This document shows, in pieces, positions 12,171 to 21,114 of a DNA stretch of 64,000 bases (its first letter is position 1; every line of letters starts with the position of its first letter). Made by a program: the position numbers and the translations under genes. The stretch comes from CAYTLW01 sp964438735 (GTDB taxonomy: Bacteria; Myxococcota_A; UBA9042). The stretch is from positions 17,236 to 81,235 of the forward strand of contig CAYTLW010000022.1 of NCBI GenBank assembly GCA_964438735.1. Reading direction: 5' to 3'. Below the pieces are notes generated by a model that was not told the DNA's origin, made no database searches, and was given only the letters and a program-made list of their open reading frames with translations.

Positions 12171-12779
12171 ATGAAACGAATCGCGATCCTGTGCACCCTG
12201 ATGCTCACCCTGGCCGCCTGCTCGAGCGACGACGGCGGCGACGGCGACAGCACGCCGGCAACGGATACGGCCGCCGCCGACGCGGGCGCTGACACCTCGA
12301 CCGGTAGCGACGCCGCCGCGGCGGCCGACACGTCGACGGCTGCCGACACAGGCGGCGGGGCCGCGGACGCCGGCAGCGCAACAGATGCAGGCGGTACGGC
12401 AGACGCTGGCGGCGGCGGCATCGACTGGGCGTCCATGGGCTTCCTGGACAAGCAGAAGCACATGAAGACCGTGGTCATGCCGGCCATGAAGAAGCTCTTC
12501 CAGGACTTCGATTCCAAGCGCTACGAGAAGTTCAACTGTGCCACCTGCCACGGCAAGGATCCGCAGGCGGCCAAGTTCAAGATGCCAGCCACGCCCATCC
12601 CGCTCGATCCGGCCAAGATGCCCGATTCCAAGAGCAGCAATGAGTACGAGGCCAAGTTCGCCAAGTTCATGTACGGCAAGGTGCTGCCCGAGATGCAGAA
12701 GCTGATCAACCAGCCCCCCTTCGACCCCGGCACCAAGAAGGGGTTCGGCTGCTTCGGTTGCCACAAGATGAAGAAGTAG
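12171..12779 (+). CDS. Small di-heme cytochrome c-like lipoprotein
   Basis: 202 residues: signal with lipobox L-A-A-C (Cys17), an Ala/Asp/Gly/Thr-rich linker to about residue 84, then a short domain with two heme-binding motifs C-A-T-C-H (123-127) and C-F-G-C-H (194-198). It should carry two covalent hemes and sit in the periplasm or on the outer membrane as an electron carrier. The distal ligands are not obvious; Met residues at 133-160 and near 150 are candidates. It lies 8.3 kb from the decaheme cytochrome and is not in its operon. ATG 12171 gives the signal peptide and is well placed. Confidence 0.85.
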   Translation: MKRIAILCTLMLTLAACSSDDGGDGDSTPATDTAAADAGADTSTGSDAAAAADTSTAADTGGGAADAGSATDAGGTADAGGGGIDWASMGFLDKQKHMKTVVMPAMKKLFQDFDSKRYEKFNCATCHGKDPQAAKFKMPATPIPLDPAKMPDSKSSNEYEAKFAKFMYGKVLPEMQKLINQPPFDPGTKKGFGCFGCHKMKK

Positions 12780-12813
12780 CCGACACTGACCGGGCAACGC
12801 CTCCCATGAGAGG

Positions 12814-13677
12814 GTGCCCGTGTGGATCGTCCTGCTCGCCTGCGCCAGCGTCCTCCTGGTGACCCCCTGGGTCGCCCTGTACTGGCTCCATAATCGGGGT
12901 GGTATTCGCCGCCTGCGCGTATTGCTGCATCGCTGGCGCGCCTCTTCCATGCGCCTGGGCGCCCTGGCTGCCATCGCCGCGGCCTTCGCGGTGACCTGGC
13001 GCGCCGAGATGAGCCTGCTGGCCGTCGTTGGCCCGCTTGTAGGCGTGACGCTGTTGTCGCTGCTCTATGCGCGCCTCTTCCAGATGCTGGCTCCCCGCCC
13101 TGCTTCCTTGCTGGTGCCTGTGGAGAGTCACGATCTTGGCCCCGAACGGCAGGTGGCGGTCCTGGAGGAAGGCAGCGCCGTGCCCTTGGACTGGCTGGCC
13201 ATGATGCACACCGGCCGGCGACGGGAGATCGTGATCGTGCACGGGTTCGCGCCGCGTTCCCTGCTGGCCGTGCACAGCCCCGACTACCTGCCCATCGCGG
13301 CTGTCCTGCCCCACCCCGGCGGCTTCGAAATCGGCGCCGCCGGTCGCATCTGGGATGGCGCCACCGGCGCTGCCCTGGACCAGAAGGCGGACCTGACTCG
13401 CGCGCCCGTGGGCCTGAGTACCCTCGCTGCATGGCGCGACAAGTGGCCCGACGCGCCGTTGCTCGGTCCCGCCGAGGGCTTGCCCCAGGCGCCCCTGCCA
13501 GACACCGTGCTGGTTCCTTTGCGCAGCAGCGCCGATGACGAAAACCGCTGGGGCCGGGTGGTGCAAGGCCGGTGGACGGCCCTGAACGAGGAGGACCTGT
13601 CGACCTGCCCGACGCCGGCGGGAGATGCGTTCTACCTGGGCTGGCGGGGGGCGCGCGACCGCGGCTTCATCCGTTGA
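12814..13677 (+). CDS. Membrane-anchored protein of unknown function
   Basis: 287 residues, GTG start 35 bp after the di-heme lipoprotein gene. Two or three hydrophobic helices occupy the first 90 residues (V-W-I-V-L-L-A-C-A and A-L-A-A-I-A-A-A-F-A), followed by a soluble region of about 190 residues with no motif I recognise. The sequence has ordinary coding character and few opposing alternatives. The last 11 bases overlap the convergent RidA-like gene. The start could also be a few codons later; no better Shine-Dalgarno site decides it. No function is proposed. Confidence 0.65.
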   Translation: MPVWIVLLACASVLLVTPWVALYWLHNRGGIRRLRVLLHRWRASSMRLGALAAIAAAFAVTWRAEMSLLAVVGPLVGVTLLSLLYARLFQMLAPRPASLLVPVESHDLGPERQVAVLEEGSAVPLDWLAMMHTGRRREIVIVHGFAPRSLLAVHSPDYLPIAAVLPHPGGFEIGAAGRIWDGATGAALDQKADLTRAPVGLSTLAAWRDKWPDAPLLGPAEGLPQAPLPDTVLVPLRSSADDENRWGRVVQGRWTALNEEDLSTCPTPAGDAFYLGWRGARDRGFIR

Positions 13678-14083
13678 TATCGATGCTGGCCACGCAGCTG
13701 ACCTCGATCAGGGCGTCGGCGGGCAGGCGGCTGACCTCGACAGTCTCGCGGGCCGGATAGGGCGCCGTGAGGTAACTGGCATAGATCGCGTTGACGGCGC
13801 TGAAGTCGTTCAGGTTCTTCAGGAAGATCGTCACCTTGACCACGTCGTTGAGGGTCCCGCCGGCGGCCTGCAGCACGGCGCGCAGGTTGTGCATGACCTG
13901 CTGGGTCTGCTCGGCCACGCCGCCGCGCACCATCTTGCCAGTGGCCGGATCGATGCCCAACTGGCCGCTCAAGAAGACCATGCGGCCGCTGCTGGCCACG
14001 ATGGCCTGGGAATATGGGCCGATGGCCTTGGGCGCCAACTCGGCGATGATGGGCGTCAATTCGCGGGTGTCGTCATGGCGCAT
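13667..14083 (-). CDS. RidA/YjgF/YER057c-family enamine/imine deaminase
   Basis: 138 residues from ATG 14083. Family landmarks: A-I-G-P-Y-S-Q-A near the N-terminus, F-L-S-G-Q-L-G-(I)-D-P, a Q-V-x-x-N-(L)-R-A-V-L-x-A-A-G segment, V-V-K-V-T-I-F-L-K and a C-terminal P-A-R-E-T-V-E-V-S-R-L-P. The P-A-R-(E/S)-T motif contains the Arg that binds the carboxylate in active RidA proteins, so hydrolysis of reactive enamines from PLP enzymes is likely. The length fits the family. Codons upstream of 14083 are open but unlike the family and were left out. Confidence 0.93.
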   Translation of the reverse strand: MRHDDTRELTPIIAELAPKAIGPYSQAIVASSGRMVFLSGQLGIDPATGKMVRGGVAEQTQQVMHNLRAVLQAAGGTLNDVVKVTIFLKNLNDFSAVNAIYASYLTAPYPARETVEVSRLPADALIEVSCVASIDING

Positions 14084-14178
14084 GGTCCCCTCCGTGTGTG
14101 CAAGGCGCGGTCCGATGAGAGACCTGCCGGCGCCTGGAGTCAAGCGCTGGCCAACGTCTTGTCCGGACTTGGGTTGCC

Positions 14179-17100
14179 TTACTGCACCAGGTAGTTCAAT
14201 TCCACCCAGGACACGACCGGTGTGGCGGCTCCATTGCCGTTGAACAGCAGCCGGTAGTAGAAGGGCCCCTTCTTCCACGGCAGTTTGGCCAGCGACAGGG
14301 ACTTGGTGCCGTTGCCGAGGCTCGTGGTGGTGTTCTTGGCGCCGGCGGCGCTGTACCAGGTGCTGTTATTCGGGCTGAACTGGATGCGCGCAGCGGTGCC
14401 ACCCGGCAGCGAGGTCAACGCGTAGTTGAAGGCGTATAGCCCCACCACACCCTTTTTGCCGGCCAGCAGGTCGACGCTGCTGGCGACGCCCGCCTTTTGC
14501 CATGCCGCGGTCTTGCTCTTGTTGAAGCCCGGTACCGATGTGCCCGCGACGGACTTGCTGTAGCGCACCGCAACGCGGCCCACGCCGCCGTTGCCGCCCC
14601 GGTTTTCGTTGCGACCGGCCGAGCCGGTCGGCCCGCCATCGGCGCGCACCTTGCTGCTGCCCAGGCTGATGGTATGCCCGCCGATGAGGATCGAGCCGCC
14701 AGCGCCGCTGCCGCCGCCGCCGGTCTCGCCGTTGCCATGGCCGCCCTTGGCGCCACGTGCGGTGATGCTGCCACTGAGCGCGATGTTGCCGGCGAAGAGC
14801 ATGACGATGCCGCCGCCGGGGCTGCCGGCGCCGCCGCTGTCGGGGTTGTCGCCGTCGACACCGCCGCTGCCGCCGCTGGCACCCATGTACAGCCGGGTCA
14901 GGCTCGAGTTGCCGTAGGTCTTGCCGCCTTCGGCCGTCTTCTTGCCGAACGACCAGCCGCCACCGCACTGGTGGAAGGCCGCGTAGCCGTTGTGGCCGCC
15001 GCTGGCGTGGCCACCGCCGCCGGCACCGTTGCCGGAGTGGCACCACTCGGCGTCACCGCCGCCGCCGCCGCCGTGGCTCTGTTGCCAGGTGCGATACTGG
15101 CCGTAGCCGCTGTTGGGGCTCTCACCGCGCCATCCGCCACCCCACTTGGTCTTTGTCTTCACTCCCGGAGCGCCTCGATACCCCCGGCTATCGGCGCGAA
15201 TGCTGCCCTGCACGGTCAACGTGCCGCTGGCTCGGAAGGCGATGATGCCGCCGCGGCTGCCATCCCAACTACGGGTGTCGATGACGCCCTTGCTGCCGAC
15301 GGTGACGTCCTTGTAGTTGGGCACCCGCTGGACCACCACCCGCTGGCCGCTCAGGTTGCTGTTGGCGGAGATGCCGTAGGTCTGGGTCAGCTTGTCCAGA
15401 CAGGTGATGGTGCTGCCGGTGGCTGTGGTCACCTGGCAGAACTCGTATCGGCCCACATTCTTGGAGTTCGAGCCCGGCGCGTGCTGGTTGATCAACAGCA
15501 CCTCGTCGCCGGCGGCGATGCTCTGCTGCACCTGGTTGCTCGGCGTGCCGCCGGTGCCGGTGCCGCCGATGGTGATGGTATTGCTGCCCAGCTTGCTGAC
15601 CGCGAAGGCCTCGCCATCGGCCCGCTTGCGCCCCTTCTTCAAGATCGACGTCTGGATGTTGACGCTGCCGTTGACCACGATCGAGCCGTCTGCCCCGTCG
15701 CCGAAGTGCAACACCGGCTGCAGGCTCAGCACGCCGCCTGACACCCGCACGGACGCGGTCTTGCCGCCGTCGAGCAGCTTGCTGTCGTTGTAGGGGTCGA
15801 CCACCGCGTGGCGGGTGCACGCCTTGCCGTCGCCGCTGTAGCCGGGCTTGCAGGCGCAGGAGAAGCTGCCCGGCTTGTTGGTGCAGATGGCGTTCTTGTG
15901 GCAGCCGCCGTTGTTGCTCTTGCACTCGTTGACATCGGTGCAGGTGAAGCCGTCGCCGCTGTAGCCGGCGTTGCACTTGCACACGGGCGACTTGTTGGCG
16001 GCCACGCAGAGGGCCGTTTTGGCGCAGCCGACGGGGCCGATCTTGCATTTGCCCTGGGAGCAGACGTCGCCCTTGGTGCAGCCATTGCCGTCGCTGCAGG
16101 GTTTGCTGTTGAAGTTGTGTACGCAGCCCGTCTTGGCGTTGCAGCTGTCGTCGGTGCAGGGATTGCCATCGTCGCAACTGACTTTCTTGCCCGCGATGCA
16201 CTTCTTGGCAGCGCAGACGTCGCCGATGGTGCACACCGAGCCGTCGTCACAGGGCGCCTTGTTGGCGCTGACCTGGCAGCCCTTGAGCGGATGGCAGAGC
16301 TCGCTGGTGCAGACATTGCCATCTGCGCAGCTCTTGGCCCCGCCCGGCAGGCAGAGTCCGGCCTTGCATACATCCTTGACCGTGCAGACGTTGCCGTCGC
16401 TGCAGGAGGCGGTGTTGGCGGCGTGCTTGCAGCCGGCTTTGGCGTCGCAGCTGTCGTTGGTGCAGGGGTTGCCGTCGTTGCAGCTCTGCTTGGTGCCAGC
16501 GACACATTTGCCGCCCTTGCAGCCGTCGGCCACGGTGCAGACTGAACCGTCTGAACAGGGCGCGCTGTTGTTGGCCTTGGTGCAGCCGGTCTTGGGATTG
16601 CAGGACTCGGTGGTGCAGACGTTGCCGTCATCGCAGGCGCTGGGCGCTGCCGGCGTGCAGGTGCCCGACTTGCAAGCATCCCCGGTGGTGCAGGCGTTGT
16701 TGTCGTTGCACTTCTTGGTGTTGTTGTTGAATACGCAGCCCTGGCTGCCTTTGCACGAGTCGTCGGTGCAGGGGTTGCCGTCATTGCAGTTCAGGGCCGC
16801 CCCGCCGGCGCATTTGCCGCCCTTGCAGGTGTCGGCCAGCGTGCAGGCGCTGCCGTCATCGCAGGGCAGGGTGTTGGGGGTCTGCGCGCAGCCGGTCTTG
16901 GCGTCGCAGCTGTCGGTCGTGCAGGGGTTGCTGTCGGCGCAGGGCTTCTGGGCTCCGGGAACGCAGAGCGAGGCGGCGCAGGTGTCGGCGACGGTACAGA
17001 CGTTGTTGTCGGTGCACGGCTTGGTATTGGCCACGTGGCCGCAACCCTTGAGCTTGTCGCAGCTGTCGTCGGTGCACGGATTCTCGTCGTTGCAGCCCAG

Positions 17101-19017
17101 CTTGGCTTTGGCGACGCAGGCGCTGTTGGCGCAGTGGTCGCCGGTGGTGCAGGCGTCGCCGTCGGTGCAGGGGGCGCTGTTGGCGGCGTGCTGACAGGCC
17201 TTGTCGGGGTCGCAGCTGTCGTCGGTGCACGGGTTGTTGTCGTCGCATACGGTGGCCGGCCCTGGGATGCACAACGTGTCGCCGCAGAGGTCGCCGACGG
17301 TGCAGACGTTGTTGTCGGTGCACTTGAGCTTGTTGGCCACGTGGCCACACCCTTTGTCCGCGTCGCAGGTATCGTCGGTGCAGGGGTTTTCGTCATCGCA
17401 GTTGATCTTCTTGGCGCCCGCGCAGGCGCCCTTGGCGCAGACATCGCCAGCGGTGCATACGCTGCCATCGTCGCAGGGCAGCGTATTGTTGGCGGTGGTG
17501 CAGCCGGACTTGGGGTCGCAGCTGTCGGTTGTGCAGGGGTTGTCGTCAGCGCAGACCGTCGCCGCGCCGGGCAGGCAGACACCAGCCTTGCAGCTATCGC
17601 CGATGGTGCAGGCGTTGGCGTCGCTGCAGTCGGCGCTGTTGTCTTCGTGGGTGCAGCCGGTCTTGGCGTCGCAGGCGTCGTCGGTGCAGGGATTGCCGTC
17701 TGCACAGGCGATCGCCTGTCCGGCGCAGGCGCCCTTGGCGCAGGTGTCCGCCTTGGTGCAGAGGGTGCCGTCATCGCAAGGCAGGGTGTTGTTGGTGGTG
17801 GTGCAGCCGGATTTGGGGTCGCAGGCGTCGTCGGTGCACGGGTTGTCGTCGTTGCAGACCTTGGCCTCGCCCGGCACGCACTGGCTGTCGGCGCACGCGT
17901 CCTTTAGCGAGCAGACGTCGCCGTCGTCGCACGGCTGGCTGTTGGCCTTCGCCGTGCAGCCGGTCTTGGCGTCGCAGCTGTCGTCGGTGCATGGATTGCT
18001 GTCGTCGCAGGTCTTGGCCGCGCCCTTGCACACGCCGTTGTCACAGGCGTCGGACTCGGTGCAGGCGTCGCCATCGCTGCAGTCGCCACTGGCCGTGGGG
18101 TGCTGGCACTTGCCGCTGACGCAGTTGTCGTAGGTGCACGGTGTGCCGTCGTCGCAGACGCCGGGCCCGGTCTCGTCGGTCTTGCCGTCGCAGTCGTCAT
18201 CCAGGTCGTTGCAGGACTCGGTGGCCGCCTGTGGCGCATCGCAGGCGCTCAACCCTTCATCGCCGCAGCTCCGACTGCCGCTGCAGGTGCCGGCGTCGTT
18301 GGCCGCCTCGCAGGTGGTCGACAGGGCCAACTTGGTGGCCCGCTTGCTGCAGGCGCAGGTGCCATCATCGCGGATGCACTGCTGCCCTTCGGCCCCATCG
18401 GAGCCCTTGGCCGACTCGCAGCCATAGCCCTGCGGGCATGGGTTCTCGGTCGCGCAGGCGTCGGCGCAGAAGTTGCCGACCAGCACGCCATCGGCCACGT
18501 AGGGCACGCAGCGCGCCCCGCCCGCCGACAGGGGGCTGTTGCAGTCGGCGTCGACCGCGCAGGGCTCGCACAGGCGCACGTGCAGGGGCACGCACATGCT
18601 GATGACGTCTCCGCCGCCCGCCGATACCGAGGCACACTCGAATCCCTCAGGGCAGTTGTCGACGCAGGACTTGCTGCAGACCTTGCCGTCGGCCGTCTCC
18701 ACGCAGAGCGCCGAGTCGCAGGCATCGTTGTCGGTGCAGGTGCAGCCGAAGCCGGAGCAGACGCCCGTGTCGACGCCCACGCCACCGTCGACGGCATCTT
18801 CTTCGCTGCTGTCATTCAACGGAACGACATCGGGCTCGTCGTCGACGTCTGCGGGATCGCCGCCATCGGCCGATCCGATGGTGCCATCAACCGTTGCGTC
18901 GGCGGTGATGCCGCCATCCTGACTCTCGTCCACGATGGGGTCGTCGCCGCAGGAGGCGATCATCAGCGTCGGGATCACAACAAAGCAGGTGAAGAGTCGG
19001 AATCGCAGCATGTTCAT
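14179..19017 (-). CDS. Giant Cys-rich/EGF/Gly-rich surface lipoprotein
   Basis: 1612 residues from ATG 19017 (GGGGAG just upstream; a further in-frame ATG at 19038 lacks one). Lipobox I-A-S-C with Cys23, acidic linker, Cys-rich N-terminal region homologous in layout to the 5731-8964 protein, a MopE-like D-D-D-C-D-G-K-T-D motif, 28 C-x-D-x-x-x-C-T repeats, two EGF-like modules (one with the D-V-N-E-C calcium-binding signature), a glycine-rich region, and an unrecognised C-terminal beta-rich domain. The repeats alternate between an N-P-C-T-x-D-S-C form and a V-C-T-x-x-D-x-C form, giving a dyad of about 40 residues. Likely a disulfide-rigid surface filament or adhesin. Ligand unknown. Confidence 0.88.
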   Translation of the reverse strand: MNMLRFRLFTCFVVIPTLMIASCGDDPIVDESQDGGITADATVDGTIGSADGGDPADVDDEPDVVPLNDSSEEDAVDGGVGVDTGVCSGFGCTCTDNDACDSALCVETADGKVCSKSCVDNCPEGFECASVSAGGGDVISMCVPLHVRLCEPCAVDADCNSPLSAGGARCVPYVADGVLVGNFCADACATENPCPQGYGCESAKGSDGAEGQQCIRDDGTCACSKRATKLALSTTCEAANDAGTCSGSRSCGDEGLSACDAPQAATESCNDLDDDCDGKTDETGPGVCDDGTPCTYDNCVSGKCQHPTASGDCSDGDACTESDACDNGVCKGAAKTCDDSNPCTDDSCDAKTGCTAKANSQPCDDGDVCSLKDACADSQCVPGEAKVCNDDNPCTDDACDPKSGCTTTNNTLPCDDGTLCTKADTCAKGACAGQAIACADGNPCTDDACDAKTGCTHEDNSADCSDANACTIGDSCKAGVCLPGAATVCADDNPCTTDSCDPKSGCTTANNTLPCDDGSVCTAGDVCAKGACAGAKKINCDDENPCTDDTCDADKGCGHVANKLKCTDNNVCTVGDLCGDTLCIPGPATVCDDNNPCTDDSCDPDKACQHAANSAPCTDGDACTTGDHCANSACVAKAKLGCNDENPCTDDSCDKLKGCGHVANTKPCTDNNVCTVADTCAASLCVPGAQKPCADSNPCTTDSCDAKTGCAQTPNTLPCDDGSACTLADTCKGGKCAGGAALNCNDGNPCTDDSCKGSQGCVFNNNTKKCNDNNACTTGDACKSGTCTPAAPSACDDGNVCTTESCNPKTGCTKANNSAPCSDGSVCTVADGCKGGKCVAGTKQSCNDGNPCTNDSCDAKAGCKHAANTASCSDGNVCTVKDVCKAGLCLPGGAKSCADGNVCTSELCHPLKGCQVSANKAPCDDGSVCTIGDVCAAKKCIAGKKVSCDDGNPCTDDSCNAKTGCVHNFNSKPCSDGNGCTKGDVCSQGKCKIGPVGCAKTALCVAANKSPVCKCNAGYSGDGFTCTDVNECKSNNGGCHKNAICTNKPGSFSCACKPGYSGDGKACTRHAVVDPYNDSKLLDGGKTASVRVSGGVLSLQPVLHFGDGADGSIVVNGSVNIQTSILKKGRKRADGEAFAVSKLGSNTITIGGTGTGGTPSNQVQQSIAAGDEVLLINQHAPGSNSKNVGRYEFCQVTTATGSTITCLDKLTQTYGISANSNLSGQRVVVQRVPNYKDVTVGSKGVIDTRSWDGSRGGIIAFRASGTLTVQGSIRADSRGYRGAPGVKTKTKWGGGWRGESPNSGYGQYRTWQQSHGGGGGGDAEWCHSGNGAGGGGHASGGHNGYAAFHQCGGGWSFGKKTAEGGKTYGNSSLTRLYMGASGGSGGVDGDNPDSGGAGSPGGGIVMLFAGNIALSGSITARGAKGGHGNGETGGGGSGAGGSILIGGHTISLGSSKVRADGGPTGSAGRNENRGGNGGVGRVAVRYSKSVAGTSVPGFNKSKTAAWQKAGVASSVDLLAGKKGVVGLYAFNYALTSLPGGTAARIQFSPNNSTWYSAAGAKNTTTSLGNGTKSLSLAKLPWKKGPFYYRLLFNGNGAATPVVSWVELNYLVQ

Positions 19018-19204
19018 GGTCTCCCCATTCGTGGCCATGAGGCTAACAATCCCGTTGCGCGGTCGCCAGAATTCAAGGCGTTTCCAGAAGATCCTGTTTC
19101 ACATCTGAATATCGCAAGCATTTCAACACGTGATCCACGTCACAGGATTGTCATGGAGGATGCCAAACGGGCCTTGATTAAGGACCAAGCGATGATTGTA
19201 TCTA

Positions 19205-20946
19205 CTAGCCCGGCCTTCTCACCCGTTTGAGACTTGGCGCCTCGGAGGCCGCTCTCAGCGGCCGCCGGGGCCGCCGCCGGGCGGTTTTGGGACGTCGCCG
19301 CCGGATCCCGCGCCGAAAATGCCCCCGTATCGCCGAAAACGCTCCGTATTCTGGCCGGAAACGCGAGGCTGCCCGCCCGTCGCCCTGCGACAGCCCTCGG
19401 ACTTCGAGATTCTGAGCCGGCGAGCGCCGGCCGACTCTACGGTGGCAGCGCCCAGGCTGCTTGAATCTGCGCCAATGCCGTGCGCCACACCGACTGCAGC
19501 GGGAACACGCTGCTTAGCGCGACCCGCACGCGGCGGACGCTCACCCTCACGAGCGCGCCGACCTTGAGCAGGCGCACCCGGATCGTGTTTGTTTGCGCGT
19601 TCTCGAGCACCGTTCCGGCCAGGGCCGTGCGGCGGAACTCGACCATCAGCATGTGCGCCACCGCCGACAGCCAGACGCGGAGTTGATTGCCCCTCATGCT
19701 GGAGCTGCTCGCCCGGTCGCCAAACAAGTCCAGTTGCTGTTCCTTGATGCGGTTCTCCATTTCTCCGCGACCGCAGTACTCCTCTTCGTACAACGTCCTG
19801 CCGTCGAAGCGGGCAACGTCGTAGTTGGTCACGATGAAGCGTGGGTTCGCCTTGCCGGGCAGTTGCTCTGCCTTGGCGATGACCCGCCGCTGGCGGCTCC
19901 AGCTGTCCTTGGTGCGGTAGAGCAGCTCGACGAACTCCCGCTCGGACTTGCCGGTTTCGTCATGACGAGCCGCGACGGCGGCCAGGTCGTCGGCAATCAT
20001 CTCCTGGAGGCGTGGGTTGCGGCCCAGACCGATGATGTACTTCAAGCCGTTGGTCTCGCACCAGGCGAAGATCCCATCGCGTGCGAAGCCGGAGTCGGCG
20101 CGAACGACAATCTCGGCGTCCGGCCACCTGTCGCGAAGCAGTGGAACAAGCCACTGGAGAGCGTCGACGGTGCCCTCGCAGCCATCGATGCCGGACTCTC
20201 GAAGTCGAGCCATCAGCACATGCTGGCCACAGAAGATGTAGAGCGGCAGGTAGCAGTAGTGCCGGTAGTAGCCGTGATAGAAGCGGCCTTCCTGGCCGCC
20301 ATGCAGCTCGATGTCGCTGGGGTCGAAGTCGAGCACGATGCGCGGCATCGGCCGGTCGCCCTGGGCGTCGATGAACTCGTCGACAAAGAAGCGTTCGATG
20401 TCGGCGTCCCTGGCGACGATCTTCTTGTATCGCGTCTCCCTGCAAGCGTGCTCGGCGGTGAGCTCGAGTCGGTTGAGGGTACTCTTGCCAGCGAGGGGGT
20501 GGCCCTTGTCTCGGTCACGCATCCGGTGCGCACCGGTCACGTCGGCCTTGCCAACGGCGGCGGCGAATAGCGCGTCGTCGCGCAGCGAGTCATGGTCGTT
20601 GAGGTCTTCGTAGCCGGCGCAGAGCGACAGGATCCTCTGGCGCAACATGTCTTCGACCGGGTGCTCGACGAAGGCCGGACTCCGGTAGTCGGTGAAGCAG
20701 GCAGCGAAACGGTTGACGATGCCAACCCTCGCGTCGAGCTCGCCGAGCAGCAGCAGGCCGCCGTCTGACGACACGCGGCCGGCGTCGAAATCGGCAACCA
20801 CTTTGCGGCGTCCGACGGGTTGGAAGAGGAGCTGCTGGCTGGTACAGTGTGTGTGCATCGGGCCTTTCCATGATCAAGTCTCAACACCCTGATCATACTA
20901 AGGATCGGCCCGATGTGCTATCAATAGCGTGAGATATGCGGGCTAG
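19205..20946 (-). mobile_element. IS1380-family insertion sequence
   Basis: A 1742-bp element bounded by inverted repeats: CTAGCCCGnnnnnCTCAC at 19205-19222 and its complement at 20929-20946. A second internal inverted repeat, TTGAGACTTG at 19227-19236 and CAAGTCTCAA at 20875-20884, strengthens the boundaries. It holds one transposase gene. No target-site duplication is visible (TCTA on one side, CGGC on the other), so it may be old or have recombined. Confidence 0.85.
19437..20858 (-). CDS. IS1380-family DDE transposase
   Basis: 473 residues. N-terminal S-S-D-G-G-L-L-L-L-G and the following R-F-A-A-C-F-x-D-x-R block are typical of IS1380 transposases. The catalytic triad fits D in V-L-D-F-D-P-S-D, D in V-R-A-D-S-G-F, and E in the C-terminal G-x-M-E-N-R-I-K-E. 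No internal stop or frameshift is seen, so it appears intact. The gene fills most of the element between its inverted repeats. It would catalyse cut-and-paste movement of the element. Confidence 0.95.
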   Translation of the reverse strand: MHTHCTSQQLLFQPVGRRKVVADFDAGRVSSDGGLLLLGELDARVGIVNRFAACFTDYRSPAFVEHPVEDMLRQRILSLCAGYEDLNDHDSLRDDALFAAAVGKADVTGAHRMRDRDKGHPLAGKSTLNRLELTAEHACRETRYKKIVARDADIERFFVDEFIDAQGDRPMPRIVLDFDPSDIELHGGQEGRFYHGYYRHYCYLPLYIFCGQHVLMARLRESGIDGCEGTVDALQWLVPLLRDRWPDAEIVVRADSGFARDGIFAWCETNGLKYIIGLGRNPRLQEMIADDLAAVAARHDETGKSEREFVELLYRTKDSWSRQRRVIAKAEQLPGKANPRFIVTNYDVARFDGRTLYEEEYCGRGEMENRIKEQQLDLFGDRASSSSMRGNQLRVWLSAVAHMLMVEFRRTALAGTVLENAQTNTIRVRLLKVGALVRVSVRRVRVALSSVFPLQSVWRTALAQIQAAWALPP

Positions 20947-20979
20947 CGGCGACTGTTACCTGCATCGTCGCTTCCCATA

Positions 20980-21114
20980 CCGGTCGAGCGCCGGGCGGGA
21001 AACAACCTCCTGAAGTGACAGGAGGGGCAAATCGGGCTGGGATCGAGGTGGTCCAGGCCCAGACAATCAGTAGTCGAACCCCGGACGGGTTACGGCACTC
21101 CAGGAGGTGAGGAG
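20980..21114 (+). promoter_or_regulatory. Possible structured 5' leader of the decaheme cytochrome gene
   Basis: CCTCCTG at 21006-21012 can pair with CAGGAGG at 21019-21025 (hairpin, six-base loop) or with the identical CAGGAGG at 21101-21107, which is the Shine-Dalgarno site of the cytochrome gene. Two more stem-loops are possible in between (GGGCTGG with CCAGGCCC; CCCG with CGGG). Such alternative pairing could open or close the ribosome site. No known riboswitch class was recognised. Speculative. Confidence 0.35.

Noticed and set aside
21006..21100. GEMM-type c-di-GMP riboswitch ahead of the decaheme gene
   Set aside because: Only GGCAAA and CGGGTTACGG recall the class; the conserved GGGACGCAAAGCC block is absent.
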